Assembly (NCBI GenBank): GCA_038521825.1
Contig: JBCBKL010000035.1
Location: 1 to 32,265, forward strand
Reading direction: 5' to 3'
Origin: JBCBKL01 sp038521825
GTDB taxonomy: Bacteria; Pseudomonadota; Alphaproteobacteria; Rhodobacterales; Rhodobacteraceae
Length of the DNA: 32,265 nt
Shown here: positions 24,132-32,265 of the stretch, piece by piece
How positions within the stretch are numbered: the first letter of the stretch is position 1
How the letters are laid out: each line of letters opens with the position of its first letter
The notes under the pieces: generated by a model
What the model saw: only the letters and a program-made list of their open reading frames with translations
Database searches by the model: none
What the model was told of the DNA's origin: nothing
Position numbers and translations under genes: made by a program

Positions 24132-25094
24132 TCATTTGATCCATGGCAGCGTGTCGAGATCGACATTGCCGCCGGTGATAATGACGCCCACGCGCTTGTC
24201 GCGGAACTCGTCGGGGTTCTGTAGAATAACGGCGAGTGGCACCGCACAGCTCGCCTCGATCATAATCTTCATGCGCTGCCACGTCATCTTCATCGCGTCG
24301 ATGATCTCGTCCTCAGACGCGGTTAAGATGTCTGTCACGTGGTGCGACACGAAATGCCAGGTGTTTTCCTTGAGCGGCACCTTCAGCCCATCCGCGACCG
24401 TCTGGGGTGCGTCATCGGCGATGATGTGCCCCGCCTTGAAGCTGCGATAGGCATCGTCGGCCTGTTCTGGTTCGGCAGCGTAAATCGCGACCTCAGGCGC
24501 GAGGGTCGAAAGCGTCAGACAGGTGCCCGACACCATACCACCGCCGCCAATCGGCGCGATGACGGCGTCCAGCCCCCCGACTTGCTCCGCCAGCTCTTTT
24601 GAGCAGGTCCCCTGCCCCGCAATGACCCGCGGATCGTTGTAGGGATGCACGAAATCGGCGCCTGTTTCGGCATGGACGCGGGCAAACACCTCTTCGCGCG
24701 ACGACGTCGATGGCTCGCATTCGTTGATGATGCCACCATAGCCACGCACCGCATCCTTTTTGGCCTGCGGTGCGGTGCGGGGCATCACTACATGACACGG
24801 GATGCCGCGCCGACCGGCGGCGTATGAGAGCGACAGTGCGTGGTTGCCCGATGAGTGGGTTGCGACACCCCTGGCTGCAACCTCATCGGACAGTCCGAAG
24901 ACGGCATTCGTCGCCCCGCGCACCTTGAAGGCCCCGGCCTTCTGAAAATTCTCACATTTGAAAAACAGCTGCGCCCCGCTGAGGCCGTTGAAATAGTCGG
25001 ATGTCAGAACGGGTGTGCGGTGGATGTAAGGTTTGATGCGTTCATGGGCATCCAGCATGTCCTGGTAGCTTGGCAGGTGCGTGAGATCTTTCAT
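24132..25094 (-). CDS. bhcB: Beta-hydroxyaspartate dehydratase (BhcB), serine/threonine dehydratase family
   Basis: The 320-aa PLP enzyme of fold-type II removes water from beta-hydroxyaspartate to give iminosuccinate. Lys57 in QKAGAFKVRGATNAV (from residue 51) is the PLP lysine, and the glycine loop PIGGGGMVSGT binds the phosphate. The ATG at 25094 with AGGGGGC upstream is the family start; 41 extra residues from 25217 would cross the promoter palindrome. It is the first gene of the minus-strand run. In known clusters bhcA (aspartate-glyoxylate aminotransferase) and the regulator bhcR sit just before bhcB; here that place is taken by the divergent glp operon. Confidence 0.84.
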   Translation of the reverse strand: MKDLTHLPSYQDMLDAHERIKPYIHRTPVLTSDYFNGLSGAQLFFKCENFQKAGAFKVRGATNAVFGLSDEVAARGVATHSSGNHALSLSYAAGRRGIPCHVVMPRTAPQAKKDAVRGYGGIINECEPSTSSREEVFARVHAETGADFVHPYNDPRVIAGQGTCSKELAEQVGGLDAVIAPIGGGGMVSGTCLTLSTLAPEVAIYAAEPEQADDAYRSFKAGHIIADDAPQTVADGLKVPLKENTWHFVSHHVTDILTASEDEIIDAMKMTWQRMKIMIEASCAVPLAVILQNPDEFRDKRVGVIITGGNVDLDTLPWIK

Positions 25095-25153
25095 GTGAAG
25101 CCCCCTGTCTAGTCCGAACTGCGGCCGATGCTGTTGCCATCTCAGATAGCGCC

Positions 25154-25175
25154 CTTGTTTCCTATAGTAAACAAG
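25154..25175. promoter_or_regulatory. Palindromic operator candidate upstream of bhcB
   Basis: CTTGTTT (25154-25160) and AAACAAG (25169-25175) are perfect inverted copies around an 8-base spacer. On the minus strand the site contains TACTAT, a possible -10 for bhcB. A second dyad TTCC-CTGAAC-GGAA (25176-25189) touches it. The IclR-type regulator BhcR is a natural candidate, but none is encoded in view. Confidence 0.5.
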
Positions 25176-25278
25176 TTCCCTGAACGGAAACATGAATTCG
25201 CTCAGGCGGGCCAGCAAGACACCGCCAGATCCACCCTGCTTAAAAGCGGTGCAGCTGCATCAATCCTGAGCGATTGTC

Positions 25279-25317
25279 GATGATCCGTTGACAGCGGATC
25301 ATCTTCCCGGAAACATA
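25279..25317 (+). promoter_or_regulatory. glpV promoter with operator over the -35
   Basis: GATGATCCG (25279-25287) and CGGATCATC (25295-25303) form a perfect 9-bp inverted repeat with spacer TTGACAG. The spacer is itself a consensus -35 (TTGACA, 25288-25293). A weak -10, AACATA, follows at 25312-25317 with 18-bp spacing. A protein on this dyad would occlude the -35. A further palindrome TTCCCGGAA follows at 25304-25312. Confidence 0.55.
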
Positions 25318-25364
25318 AAAGTGCAGCGACAACAATTATTTCCGCTGCAATAGGGAGGATCACA

Positions 25365-27104
25365 ATGCGTAGTTACCTGCTTTCCGCGACAGCGGGGCTT
25401 GCTCTGCTGGTGTCCGCGCCCGGTGTTTGGGCCGATATGGCCGCAGCCGAGCGTTGGATCGATGACGAGTTTCAACCGTCGACACTCAGCCGCGACGAAC
25501 AAAAAGCCGAGATGCAGTGGTTTATTGATGCCGCTCAGCCATTTTCGGGCATGGAGGTCAACGTTCTGTCCGAGGGTATTCCGACCCACGGCTACGAATC
25601 AGAAACGCTGACCAAAGCGTTCGAAGACATCACGGGCATCAAGGTCAATCACCAGATTCTGGGTGAAGGCGAGGTCGTGCAGGCGGTGCAGACCCAAATG
25701 CAGACCCAGCGGAACCTTTATGACGCTTATGTCAACGATTCTGACCTGATCGGAACCCATTCGCGCCTGCAACTGGCCTATCCCCTGTCCGACATGATGG
25801 CAGGCCCTTGGGCGGATGTCACATCGCCGACATTGGATCTGGATGACTTTATGGGCATCCAGTTCACGACCGGTCCGGACGGCAAGCTCTATCAGCTGCC
25901 CGACCAGCAATTCGCCAATCTCTACTGGTTCCGCAAGGATTGGTTCGACCGCGAAGACCTGCAGGCGGCTTTCAAGGAAAAGTACGGCTATGATCTGGGC
26001 GTGCCGGTCAACTGGTCGGCCTACGAAGACATCGCCGAATTCTTCACCAACGACGTCAAGGAAATCGACGGCACGACAATTTATGGCCACATGGATTACG
26101 GCAAGCGCGCGCCTGACCTTGGTTGGCGGATGACCGACGCATGGCTTTCGATGGCCGGCGCCGGCGACGTGGGCGAGCCGAACGGTATCCCGGTTGACGA
26201 ATGGGGCATCCGGATGGAGGCTGGCACATGCAACCCAACCGGCGCCAGCGTGTCGCGCGGCGGTGCGGCCAACGGCCCGGCAGCGGTTTATGCGATCCGC
26301 AAATGGGATGAATGGCTGCGGAACTATGCGCCTCCGGGTGCGGCGTCCTATGACTTCTACCAGTCGCTGCCTGCACTCAGCCAAGGCAACGTGGCCCAGC
26401 AGATCTTCTGGTACACCGCCTTTACCGCGGACATGGTCAAGAGCCAGGCCGAGGGCAACAACACCGTAGATGCCGAGGGTACCCCCCTTTGGCGGATGGC
26501 GCCCAGCCCGCATGGCCCATATTGGACCGAAGGCCAGAAGGTTGGCTATCAGGATGTGGGATCGTGGACGATCCTGAAATCCACGCCAGAGGATCGGGCC
26601 AAGGCCGCATGGCTCTATGCCCAGTTCGTCACGTCGAAAACCGTGGATGTGCGCAAGTCCCATGTGGGTCTGACTTTCACCCGTGACAGCACCGTTCGGC
26701 ACGAGTCGTTCACGGAACGCGCGCCGAAACTGGGTGGGCTGGTCGAGTTCTACCGCTCACCTGACCGCGTGGCATGGTCGCCGACAGGCATCAACGTTCC
26801 GGATTATCCGAAGTTGGCGCAGATCTGGTGGCAGCAGATCGGTGACGTGAACTCCGGCGCGTTCACGCCGCAGGAAGCTATGGACCGTCTGGCCAGCGAG
26901 ATGGATCAGGTCATGGCCCGGATGCAGTCCGCTGACGAAGGCGCAAACGTCTACGGCGGCTGCGGCCCACGTCTGAACGAAGAGCGTGACGCCGAATACT
27001 GGCTGTCACAGCCGGGCGCGCCCAAGGCGAAACTGGCCAACGAAAAACCACAGGGCGAGACCGTCAATTACGACGAACTCGTCGCACGGTGGGCCAACAA
27101 CTAA
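25365..27104 (+). CDS. glpV: Glycerol/polyol ABC transporter substrate-binding protein (GlpV)
   Basis: The 579-aa periplasmic binding protein is longer than usual for sugar binders and matches the GlpV size class. The signal peptide is MRSYLLSATAGLALLVSAPG with cleavage near VWA-DM. The body has SBP family 1 features such as GIKVNHQILGEGE and YQLPDQQFANLYWFRKDWF, and the C-terminus has GGCGPRLNEERDAEYW. Two cysteine-containing motifs (AGTCNPTGASVSRGGAANGP and GGCGPR) may form a disulfide. A clear AGGGAGG precedes the ATG. Identity as glycerol binder rests on the following DUF2160-type gene and the gene set known from Rhizobium glpSTPQUV. Another small polyol is possible. Confidence 0.82.
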   Translation: MRSYLLSATAGLALLVSAPGVWADMAAAERWIDDEFQPSTLSRDEQKAEMQWFIDAAQPFSGMEVNVLSEGIPTHGYESETLTKAFEDITGIKVNHQILGEGEVVQAVQTQMQTQRNLYDAYVNDSDLIGTHSRLQLAYPLSDMMAGPWADVTSPTLDLDDFMGIQFTTGPDGKLYQLPDQQFANLYWFRKDWFDREDLQAAFKEKYGYDLGVPVNWSAYEDIAEFFTNDVKEIDGTTIYGHMDYGKRAPDLGWRMTDAWLSMAGAGDVGEPNGIPVDEWGIRMEAGTCNPTGASVSRGGAANGPAAVYAIRKWDEWLRNYAPPGAASYDFYQSLPALSQGNVAQQIFWYTAFTADMVKSQAEGNNTVDAEGTPLWRMAPSPHGPYWTEGQKVGYQDVGSWTILKSTPEDRAKAAWLYAQFVTSKTVDVRKSHVGLTFTRDSTVRHESFTERAPKLGGLVEFYRSPDRVAWSPTGINVPDYPKLAQIWWQQIGDVNSGAFTPQEAMDRLASEMDQVMARMQSADEGANVYGGCGPRLNEERDAEYWLSQPGAPKAKLANEKPQGETVNYDELVARWANN

Positions 27105-27111
27105 GCCAACC

Positions 27112-27135
27112 GGGGGTGCCCTGCGGGGCGCCCCC
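27112..27135 (+). promoter_or_regulatory. glpV-glpS intercistronic hairpin
   Basis: GGGGGTGCCC (27112-27121) pairs with GGGCGCCCCC (27126-27135) over 10 bp with one G-T pair and a 4-base loop TGCG. It sits 8 bases after the glpV stop in an 82-base gap. As with dctP, it probably raises binding-protein mRNA over permease mRNA. Confidence 0.62.
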
Positions 27136-27186
27136 ACTTCAGTTGGTTTCGATTGCCGGGAGGGTATGGCCCGGCGGCGGGGTTTC

Positions 27187-28269
27187 ATGACGCTTGAACT
27201 AAGAGATGTGACGAAGTCGGTCGGAACCGAGACGCACATTCACCCAACATCGCTAAAGCTGGATATCGGTGGCTTTAACATCCTTCTGGGGGCCACGAAC
27301 GCCGGCAAGAGCACCCTGATCAAGCTGATGGCGGGCCTTGAGCGCCCCACAAGCGGCGAGGTCTGGGCCGATAGGCAGAACGTCACCGGCGTGTCGCCCC
27401 AAAAGCGGGAGATCGCCCTCGTCCACCAATTTTTCGTCAACTACCCACACATGACAGTCTTTGAAAACATCGCCTCTCCGCTGCGCATAAAGGGCATGGC
27501 CCGGTCCGAAATCGAGGGCCGGGTCGAAGAGGCTGCCAACATCCTTCAATTGGGGCCGATGCTGGGCCGCCGCCCGCAGGAGCTCTCTGGCGGTCAGCAG
27601 CAGCGCACCGCGCTCGCCCGCGCTATCGTCAAGGAATCAAAGGCGATCTTTCTGGACGAACCGCTTGCCAATCTCGACTACAAGCTGCGGGAAGAGCTGC
27701 GCGAACAGCTTCCCGATCTGCTGAGCGGACGCGGAACAGTTGTGGTTTATGCCACGTCGGAACCGACCGAGGCCCTGCTTTTGGGGGGCAATACCGCGCT
27801 TGTCCATGAAGGGCGGATCACGCAGTTCGGCCCGACGCCGCAGACCTATCGCATGCCCCAAAGTCTGACCGCGGCCCAGGTCTTTTCCGACCCGCCGATC
27901 AATCTGGCCGAATGCGAGAAACAGGGCGATCAGATGCGGATCGGAGACGATCTCCGCTGGACCGTCTTTGACGAAGCCGCAGGGCTGGCCGATGGTCGCT
28001 ATACCGTCGCGATCCGCCCGCACCATGTCACGCCGACCCCACCCGAGGCTGTGTCGGTGCCCGTTACGGGCCAGGTGCAGATCACCGAGCTCAGCGGATC
28101 GGAAAGCGTGGCCCATTTCGTGGTCGGTGGTCGCACCTGGGTCAGCCTGTCGGCGGGAGTGCATCCATACCGTGTTGGCGAAGAGCACGAATTTCACATG
28201 ATCCCAAGCCAATGCTACTACTTTGGCCCGGACGGATCCTTGGCGGCGCGGGGTGTCGGGCATGGCTAG
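27187..28269 (+). CDS. glpS: Glycerol ABC transporter ATPase GlpS, lacking the switch histidine
   Basis: The 360-aa ATPase has Walker A as GATNAGKS (35-42), Q-loop Gln81, the intact signature LSGGQ (133-137), and Walker B ending in Asp157-Glu158. The H-loop reads YATSEPTEAL where family members have YVTHDQTEAL, so Ser191 replaces the catalytic switch histidine. The C-terminal 120 residues form a TOBE/MalK-like regulatory domain. It would pair with GlpT in a heterodimer. I chose the ATG at 27187 (MTLELRDVTK); an ATG at 27166 sits directly on its SD. It overlaps glpT by 8 bases. The Walker A is unusual too, with ATNA instead of PSGC. Confidence 0.85.
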   Translation: MTLELRDVTKSVGTETHIHPTSLKLDIGGFNILLGATNAGKSTLIKLMAGLERPTSGEVWADRQNVTGVSPQKREIALVHQFFVNYPHMTVFENIASPLRIKGMARSEIEGRVEEAANILQLGPMLGRRPQELSGGQQQRTALARAIVKESKAIFLDEPLANLDYKLREELREQLPDLLSGRGTVVVYATSEPTEALLLGGNTALVHEGRITQFGPTPQTYRMPQSLTAAQVFSDPPINLAECEKQGDQMRIGDDLRWTVFDEAAGLADGRYTVAIRPHHVTPTPPEAVSVPVTGQVQITELSGSESVAHFVVGGRTWVSLSAGVHPYRVGEEHEFHMIPSQCYYFGPDGSLAARGVGHG

Positions 28270-29338
28270 GATCACGCTGGAAAATCTGCGCCACAGCTAT
28301 CTGCCTGACCCGCAGGGTGCGGATGATTACGCACTGAAAGAGATTGATCTCGAATGGAACGACGGCGGCGCCTATGCTCTGCTGGGGCCATCGGGCTGCG
28401 GAAAATCCACGCTGCTCAACATCATTTCCGGCCTGCTGATGCCGAGCGAGGGTCGCATCCTTTTTGACGGCGCGGACGTCACCACCCTGCCCCCGGATCA
28501 GCGCAACATCGCGCAGGTTTTTCAGTTTCCGGTCATCTACGACACCATGACCGTCTATGACAATTTGGCCTTCCCCCTGCGCAATCGCGGCGTGGATGAC
28601 GGCCGCGTCGATGCCCGCGTGCGCGAGATTGCCGCGATGCTCGAGCTTGACGACCGCCTGACCACGCGGGCGGCCAATCTTACACCCGACAACAAGCAAA
28701 AGATCTCGATGGGCCGCGGCCTGGTGCGGGAAGACGTCAACGTCATCATGTTCGACGAGCCGCTGACAGTGATCGACCCCGAGCTGAAATGGAAGCTGCG
28801 GTCGAAGTTGAAAGAGCTGCATCAGGAAACGGCCGTCACGATGATCTATGTTACCCACGACCAGACTGAGGCACTGACCTTTGCCGATCAGGTTGTGGTG
28901 ATGCAGGACGGCGTGATCGTCCAGATCGGAACCCCGGTCGAGCTGTTCGAACGGCCGCAACACACGTTTGTCGGCCATTTCATCGGCTCACCGGGCATGA
29001 ACATCCTGCCCTGCGAAGTCGATGGCGGCACCGCCCGTTTCATGGGCCATCCTGTCCCGCTCGAAGGCCGGGTGTCGGGCAACGGCGTGCGCTACGAGAT
29101 CGGGGTCAGGCCCGAACATGTGCGCCTGTCGAACGCCGGTATCCCCGCGACAATCCGCAAGGTCGCCGATGTGGGCCGCCATGTCGTTGTGGAAGCGATG
29201 GCGGGTGAGACGGTCGTCAACGCCGTTATTGACGGCATGGTCCCCGAACCGGGCAGCGCCGTGCATCTGGATTTCAAACAAGGCCAGACCCGGGTCTATG
29301 CCGATGGCTGGATCGCAACCGAAAGGGCCACGTCATGA
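28262..29338 (+). CDS. glpT: Glycerol ABC transporter ATPase GlpT, with degenerate signature motif
   Basis: The 358-aa ATPase has a canonical Walker A GPSGCGKS (42-49), Gln88, Asp165-Glu166 and switch His199 in YVTHDQTEAL. The signature that should read LSGGQ is LTPDN (140-144), so the motif contacting the partner's ATP is lost. The D-loop is also altered (LTVID for LANLD). A TOBE-like domain occupies the C-terminus, with IGVRPEHVRLS. Its defects complement those of GlpS. The ATG at 28262 lies inside the glpS end; glpP begins by ATGA overlap. Confidence 0.85.
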   Translation: MARITLENLRHSYLPDPQGADDYALKEIDLEWNDGGAYALLGPSGCGKSTLLNIISGLLMPSEGRILFDGADVTTLPPDQRNIAQVFQFPVIYDTMTVYDNLAFPLRNRGVDDGRVDARVREIAAMLELDDRLTTRAANLTPDNKQKISMGRGLVREDVNVIMFDEPLTVIDPELKWKLRSKLKELHQETAVTMIYVTHDQTEALTFADQVVVMQDGVIVQIGTPVELFERPQHTFVGHFIGSPGMNILPCEVDGGTARFMGHPVPLEGRVSGNGVRYEIGVRPEHVRLSNAGIPATIRKVADVGRHVVVEAMAGETVVNAVIDGMVPEPGSAVHLDFKQGQTRVYADGWIATERATS

Positions 29339-30191
29339 AGACCGAAAACCAACGCGGCTGGCTGTTTGTTCTTCCGGTTCTTCTGCTAGTGGCCTTTAAC
29401 GCCCTCGTCCCGCTCATGACCGTGGTCAACTATTCGGTGCAGGAAACCTTCGGCAACAACCAGTTCTTCTGGCACGGGATAGGGTGGTTTGAGGACATCC
29501 TGCGCTCTGAACGCTTTCACGCGGCCCTGGGCCGGCAGCTGTTCTTTACCTTCACCATTCTGCTGATCGAGGTGCCTCTGGGCGTCGCCATCGCGCTGGC
29601 CATGCCACGCAAAGGGTTCTGGGTGCCGGTCTGTCTTGTCCTTATGGCGCTGCCGCTCTTGATCCCGTGGAACGTTGTGGGGGCGATGTGGAACATCTTT
29701 ACCCTGCCGGATATCGGCCTGTTGGGGTATTTCCTGAACAACACGCTCGGCATTGACTACAACATGACGCAAAGCCCCGTCGCCGCCTGGATCACGGTCA
29801 TCGTCATGGATGTCTGGCACTGGACGTCGCTGGTCGTGCTACTGGCCTATGCGGGGCTGATTTCGATCCCTGAGGCTTATTATCAAGCCGCCCGCATCGA
29901 CGGCGCATCGAACTGGGCCGTCTTCCGCTATATCCAGCTGCCCAAGATGAAGCGCGTGCTGACCATCGCGATCCTCCTGCGCTTTATGGACAGCTTTAAC
30001 ATCTATACGGAACCCTTTGTTTTGACTGGCGGGGGTCCGGGTAACTCGACAACGCTTCTGTCCATCGACCTCGTGAAAGTGGCGCTTGGCCAATTCGATC
30101 TGGGCCCGGCGGCTGCGATGAGCCTGATCTATTTTGCGATCACGCTGGCGGTGTCGTGGCTGTTCTACACCTTGATGACGAGGGATGAGCA

Positions 30192-30195
<4 letters not shown>
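29335..30195 (+). CDS. glpP: Glycerol ABC transporter permease GlpP
   Basis: The 286-aa inner-membrane subunit has about six hydrophobic helices. Its EAA loop EAYYQAARIDGASNWAVF, about 85 residues from the C-terminus, is the conserved contact to the ATPase. The N-terminus, LFVLPVLLLVAFNALVPLMT, is the usual MalF-type first helix. Its ATG overlaps the glpT stop (ATGA), and glpQ in turn overlaps it. It forms the translocation pore with GlpQ. Confidence 0.9.
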
Positions 30196-30988
<793 letters not shown>

Positions 30989-30989
<1 letters not shown>

Positions 30990-31399
30990 TGCGCCGGCTG
31001 ATATATCTGGTCCTGATGGTGCCCGCACTGGCCTATGCCCAGCAGGCGGGTTGGGGAAATGTCGGCCAGGAGCAACCCGAGTCGTTCTCTTGGACGAAGT
31101 GGTGGACAGAGCCGATGTTCTCGGGCTTCTGGATGGCGTGGACGCGGGCGACGCTTGCCTTTTTTGTTTTCGTCTTCGGGTTCATCGGCGTGATGGCGGT
31201 GCTGGAGGCGCGGCATCCCGGGGGAAACGAGCGCGACGGCATCCTTGGGTTGACGACGACGCGGGGCGACCGGCTGTTTATCGGGCTGCTGGGATCTGCC
31301 TACATCTTCCTGGTCTGGCTGGGGCTGATCGGGCCGCCGCTGTGGGCACCGCTGGGGTTGGCGGTGCTTTGGCTTGGCTTCTGTTTCTGGAAAGTCTAA
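30989..31399 (+). CDS. glpU: Small DUF2160-type membrane protein GlpU
   Basis: The 136-aa protein begins with a signal peptide-like stretch (MRRLIYLVLMVPALAYAQQ) and has three hydrophobic helices: FWMAWTRATLAFFVFVFGFIG, GDRLFIGLLGSAYIFLVWLGL and PLWAPLGLAVLWLGFCFW, spanning roughly residues 45-136. It fits the DUF2160 family, whose presence with these permeases is a hallmark of the Rhizobium glpSTPQUV system. Its role is unknown; it may be an accessory subunit. The ATG at 30989 shares a base with the glpQ stop, and GGGGAGGG precedes it. A GTG one codon upstream is possible. Confidence 0.8.
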
Positions 31400-31426
31400 C
31401 CTCCCGATTTTTTCGATTTGCCCCTC

Positions 31427-31455
31427 TTGCCCTGTGGCGCAACGCTTTGTATAGG
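31427..31455 (+). promoter_or_regulatory. tRNA-Thr promoter
   Basis: TTGCCC (31427-31432), 17 bp, TATAGG (31450-31455) places a start site a few bases before the tRNA 5' end at 31475. Confidence 0.55.
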
Positions 31456-31474
31456 CGAGCAGCCGAAAGGCAGT

Positions 31475-31550
31475 GCCCCTATAGCTCAGCTGGTAGAGCA
31501 ACTGATTTGTAATCAGTAGGTCCGCGGTTCGAGTCCGTGTGGGGGCACCA
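31475..31550 (+). tRNA. tRNA-Thr (anticodon TGT)
   Basis: All arms of the cloverleaf can be drawn. The acceptor stem is GCCCCTA/TGGGGGC, the D arm contains AGCTCAGCTGGTAGAGC, and the anticodon stem ACTGA/TCAGT has loop TTTGTAA with anticodon TGT at 31508-31510, reading ACA. The T arm contains GGTTCGAGTCC, and the encoded CCA end is at 31548-31550. Length is 76 bases. Its 3' end is a common target for integrating elements. Confidence 0.97.
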
Positions 31551-31666
31551 TAAAAACCAGACAGTTAGACGAATTCTTTGACGAAGTTAGGCTCATTTTA
31601 GGCTCTTGTCTGGGGGCGCTCGCTAAACCGAAGGTATGGTCGCCGCTAGCTTGATGCCTGGGCCTT
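31551..31666. other. Non-coding stretch after tRNA-Thr
   Basis: These 116 bases are A/T-richer than the core window. They contain TTAGGCTC twice in direct orientation (31587-31594 and 31598-31605, 11-base period). No integrase gene is visible. Confidence 0.45.
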
Positions 31667-32265
31667 CTAGCGTAACACGCTGTGCCTAAGGAATTTCGAT
31701 ATCGATAGTTCATTGTTAGAGCCAATGACATGGCGAGCAGACGACTTCAAAGTCTTTGAGCCATTTCCCTTGGCGACGGAGTTCTTGTAGTGGTTCACCA
31801 TATCCAAGTCGTTGTCTGCATCCCCGAAAACCCAAACATCTTCATCCTTGTGTTTATGAAAAGACACCAAGGCTTTTATGCCATTTAGCTTCGAACACAG
31901 GGCAGGTGAAATCTCAATTGCTGTCGGTCGGTCAGAAAAAAACTCTATGGTATCGCCGACAACAGTTGAAGCAGCAGACTTCGCTCTTCGGATGTGTTCA
32001 TCACCTCCTCGACAAAGAAACTTGTGAATACCGTGCTGACCTGCAAAGTTGTCGATTGCTTCTCGCCCCAAGCGGTCTGGCTGTAAGAAAGTGCCCTTGA
32101 TCTCTCGACCGAGCCAATAGTCGCTACGGTTTGCTACCCATGCGTCTTTTGAGAAGGCTGACACGGTCACGTCAAAATCGAGTAGACAGCTAGGATCAGG
32201 CCTCATAGCCAGTAAATAACGGGTGCGGCGAGAGCGATGGCTGACAGGAAGACCTTCGGGCATCT
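31667..32265 (-). CDS. HAD-family (Cof-like) hydrolase, C-terminal part, cut by window end
   Basis: At least 198 aa are visible. FGDADNDLDMV is the motif IV of Cof-type haloacid dehalogenase phosphatases (GDxxND), and AIEISPALCSKLNGIKAL matches the cap-to-core return stretch, which contains the motif III lysine. The N-terminal DxDGT motif is not in view, so the true start probably lies beyond the window; the ATG at 32263 may be internal. These enzymes dephosphorylate small phosphorylated molecules. Base and codon use are visibly A/T-richer (many AAA, AAT, TTT codons) than the preceding genes, consistent with acquisition next to tRNA-Thr. Confidence 0.72.
   Translation of the reverse strand, partial: MPEGLPVSHRSRRTRYLLAMRPDPSCLLDFDVTVSAFSKDAWVANRSDYWLGREIKGTFLQPDRLGREAIDNFAGQHGIHKFLCRGGDEHIRRAKSAASTVVGDTIEFFSDRPTAIEISPALCSKLNGIKALVSFHKHKDEDVWVFGDADNDLDMVNHYKNSVAKGNGSKTLKSSARHVIGSNNELSISKFLRHSVLR

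Noticed and set aside
21979..25094. Ectoine degradation genes eutB/eutC
   Set aside because: EutB and EutC are of the same families, but the BhcC-like aldolase between the two genes and the absence of doeA/doeB or ectoine transport genes favour the beta-hydroxyaspartate cycle.
31587..31605. TTAGGCTC pair as start of a CRISPR array or att site
   Set aside because: Only two 8-base copies with a 3-base spacer; too short for CRISPR, and no copy of the tRNA end is included.
31513..31731. Short minus-strand frame ending in PHGLEPRTY
   Set aside because: That ending is the reverse translation of the tRNA-Thr T arm, a common false gene call.

Overview
The window looks like a chromosomal segment from a marine-type alphaproteobacterium of the Rhodobacteraceae (Roseobacter group). 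The evidence is high G+C, dense operons with ATGA/TGATG start-stop overlaps, a TRAP transporter, a zwf-pgl-pgi operon, beta-hydroxyaspartate-cycle enzymes and a GlpSTPQUV-type polyol ABC transporter. No ribosomal RNA or marker gene is present, so this placement is inferred from gene content and protein resemblance.

Layout. (1) 77-3770, minus strand: zwf-pgl-pgi, the entry to the Entner-Doudoroff/oxidative pentose phosphate routes. A LacI-type operator-like palindrome lies in the zwf promoter. (2) 3920-5537: an unassigned radical SAM protein with extra cysteines, convergent with a LysE/RhtB exporter. (3) 5785-8885, minus: a complete TRAP transporter (DctP, DctQ, DctM) with a strong hairpin between dctP and dctQ and a terminator after dctM. 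(4) 9016-9702: an exported HExxH metallopeptidase-like protein. (5) 10165-12817, plus: acs followed after 4 bp by a zinc-lid adenylate kinase, so the AMP-producing enzyme and the AMP-recycling enzyme appear co-transcribed. (6) 12842-16431: haloalkane dehalogenase, flavin reductase, AraC-type regulator and PHP-domain hydrolase; the dehalogenase/reductase promoter region holds an elaborate nested palindrome. (7) 16774-19551: acyl-CoA synthetase and an orphan iron-binding periplasmic protein preceded by two copies of an iron-box-like palindrome. (8) 19645-25094, minus: bhcB-bhcC-bhcD followed by an alpha-methylacyl-CoA racemase and an FAD monooxygenase; bhcA and bhcR are not in the window. (9) 25365-31399, plus: a six-gene glycerol/polyol ABC transporter (glpV-S-T-P-Q-U). 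(10) 31475-31550: tRNA-Thr(TGT), followed by a visibly A+T-richer stretch carrying part of a HAD-family phosphatase, which may be the edge of an island.

How it fits together. Most genes concern uptake and catabolism of small carbon sources: sugars through zwf, acetate through acs, a dicarboxylate-like acid through TRAP, polyol through Glp, and C2 units (glyoxylate plus glycine to aspartate) through BhcBCD. Two observations stand out. The paired Glp ATPases carry complementary defects: GlpS lacks the switch histidine and GlpT lacks a canonical LSGGQ signature. This predicts one consensus and one degenerate ATP site in an importer. Second, the beta-hydroxyaspartate module is incomplete and is fused operonically to an acyl-CoA racemase and a monooxygenase, divergent from the polyol transporter.
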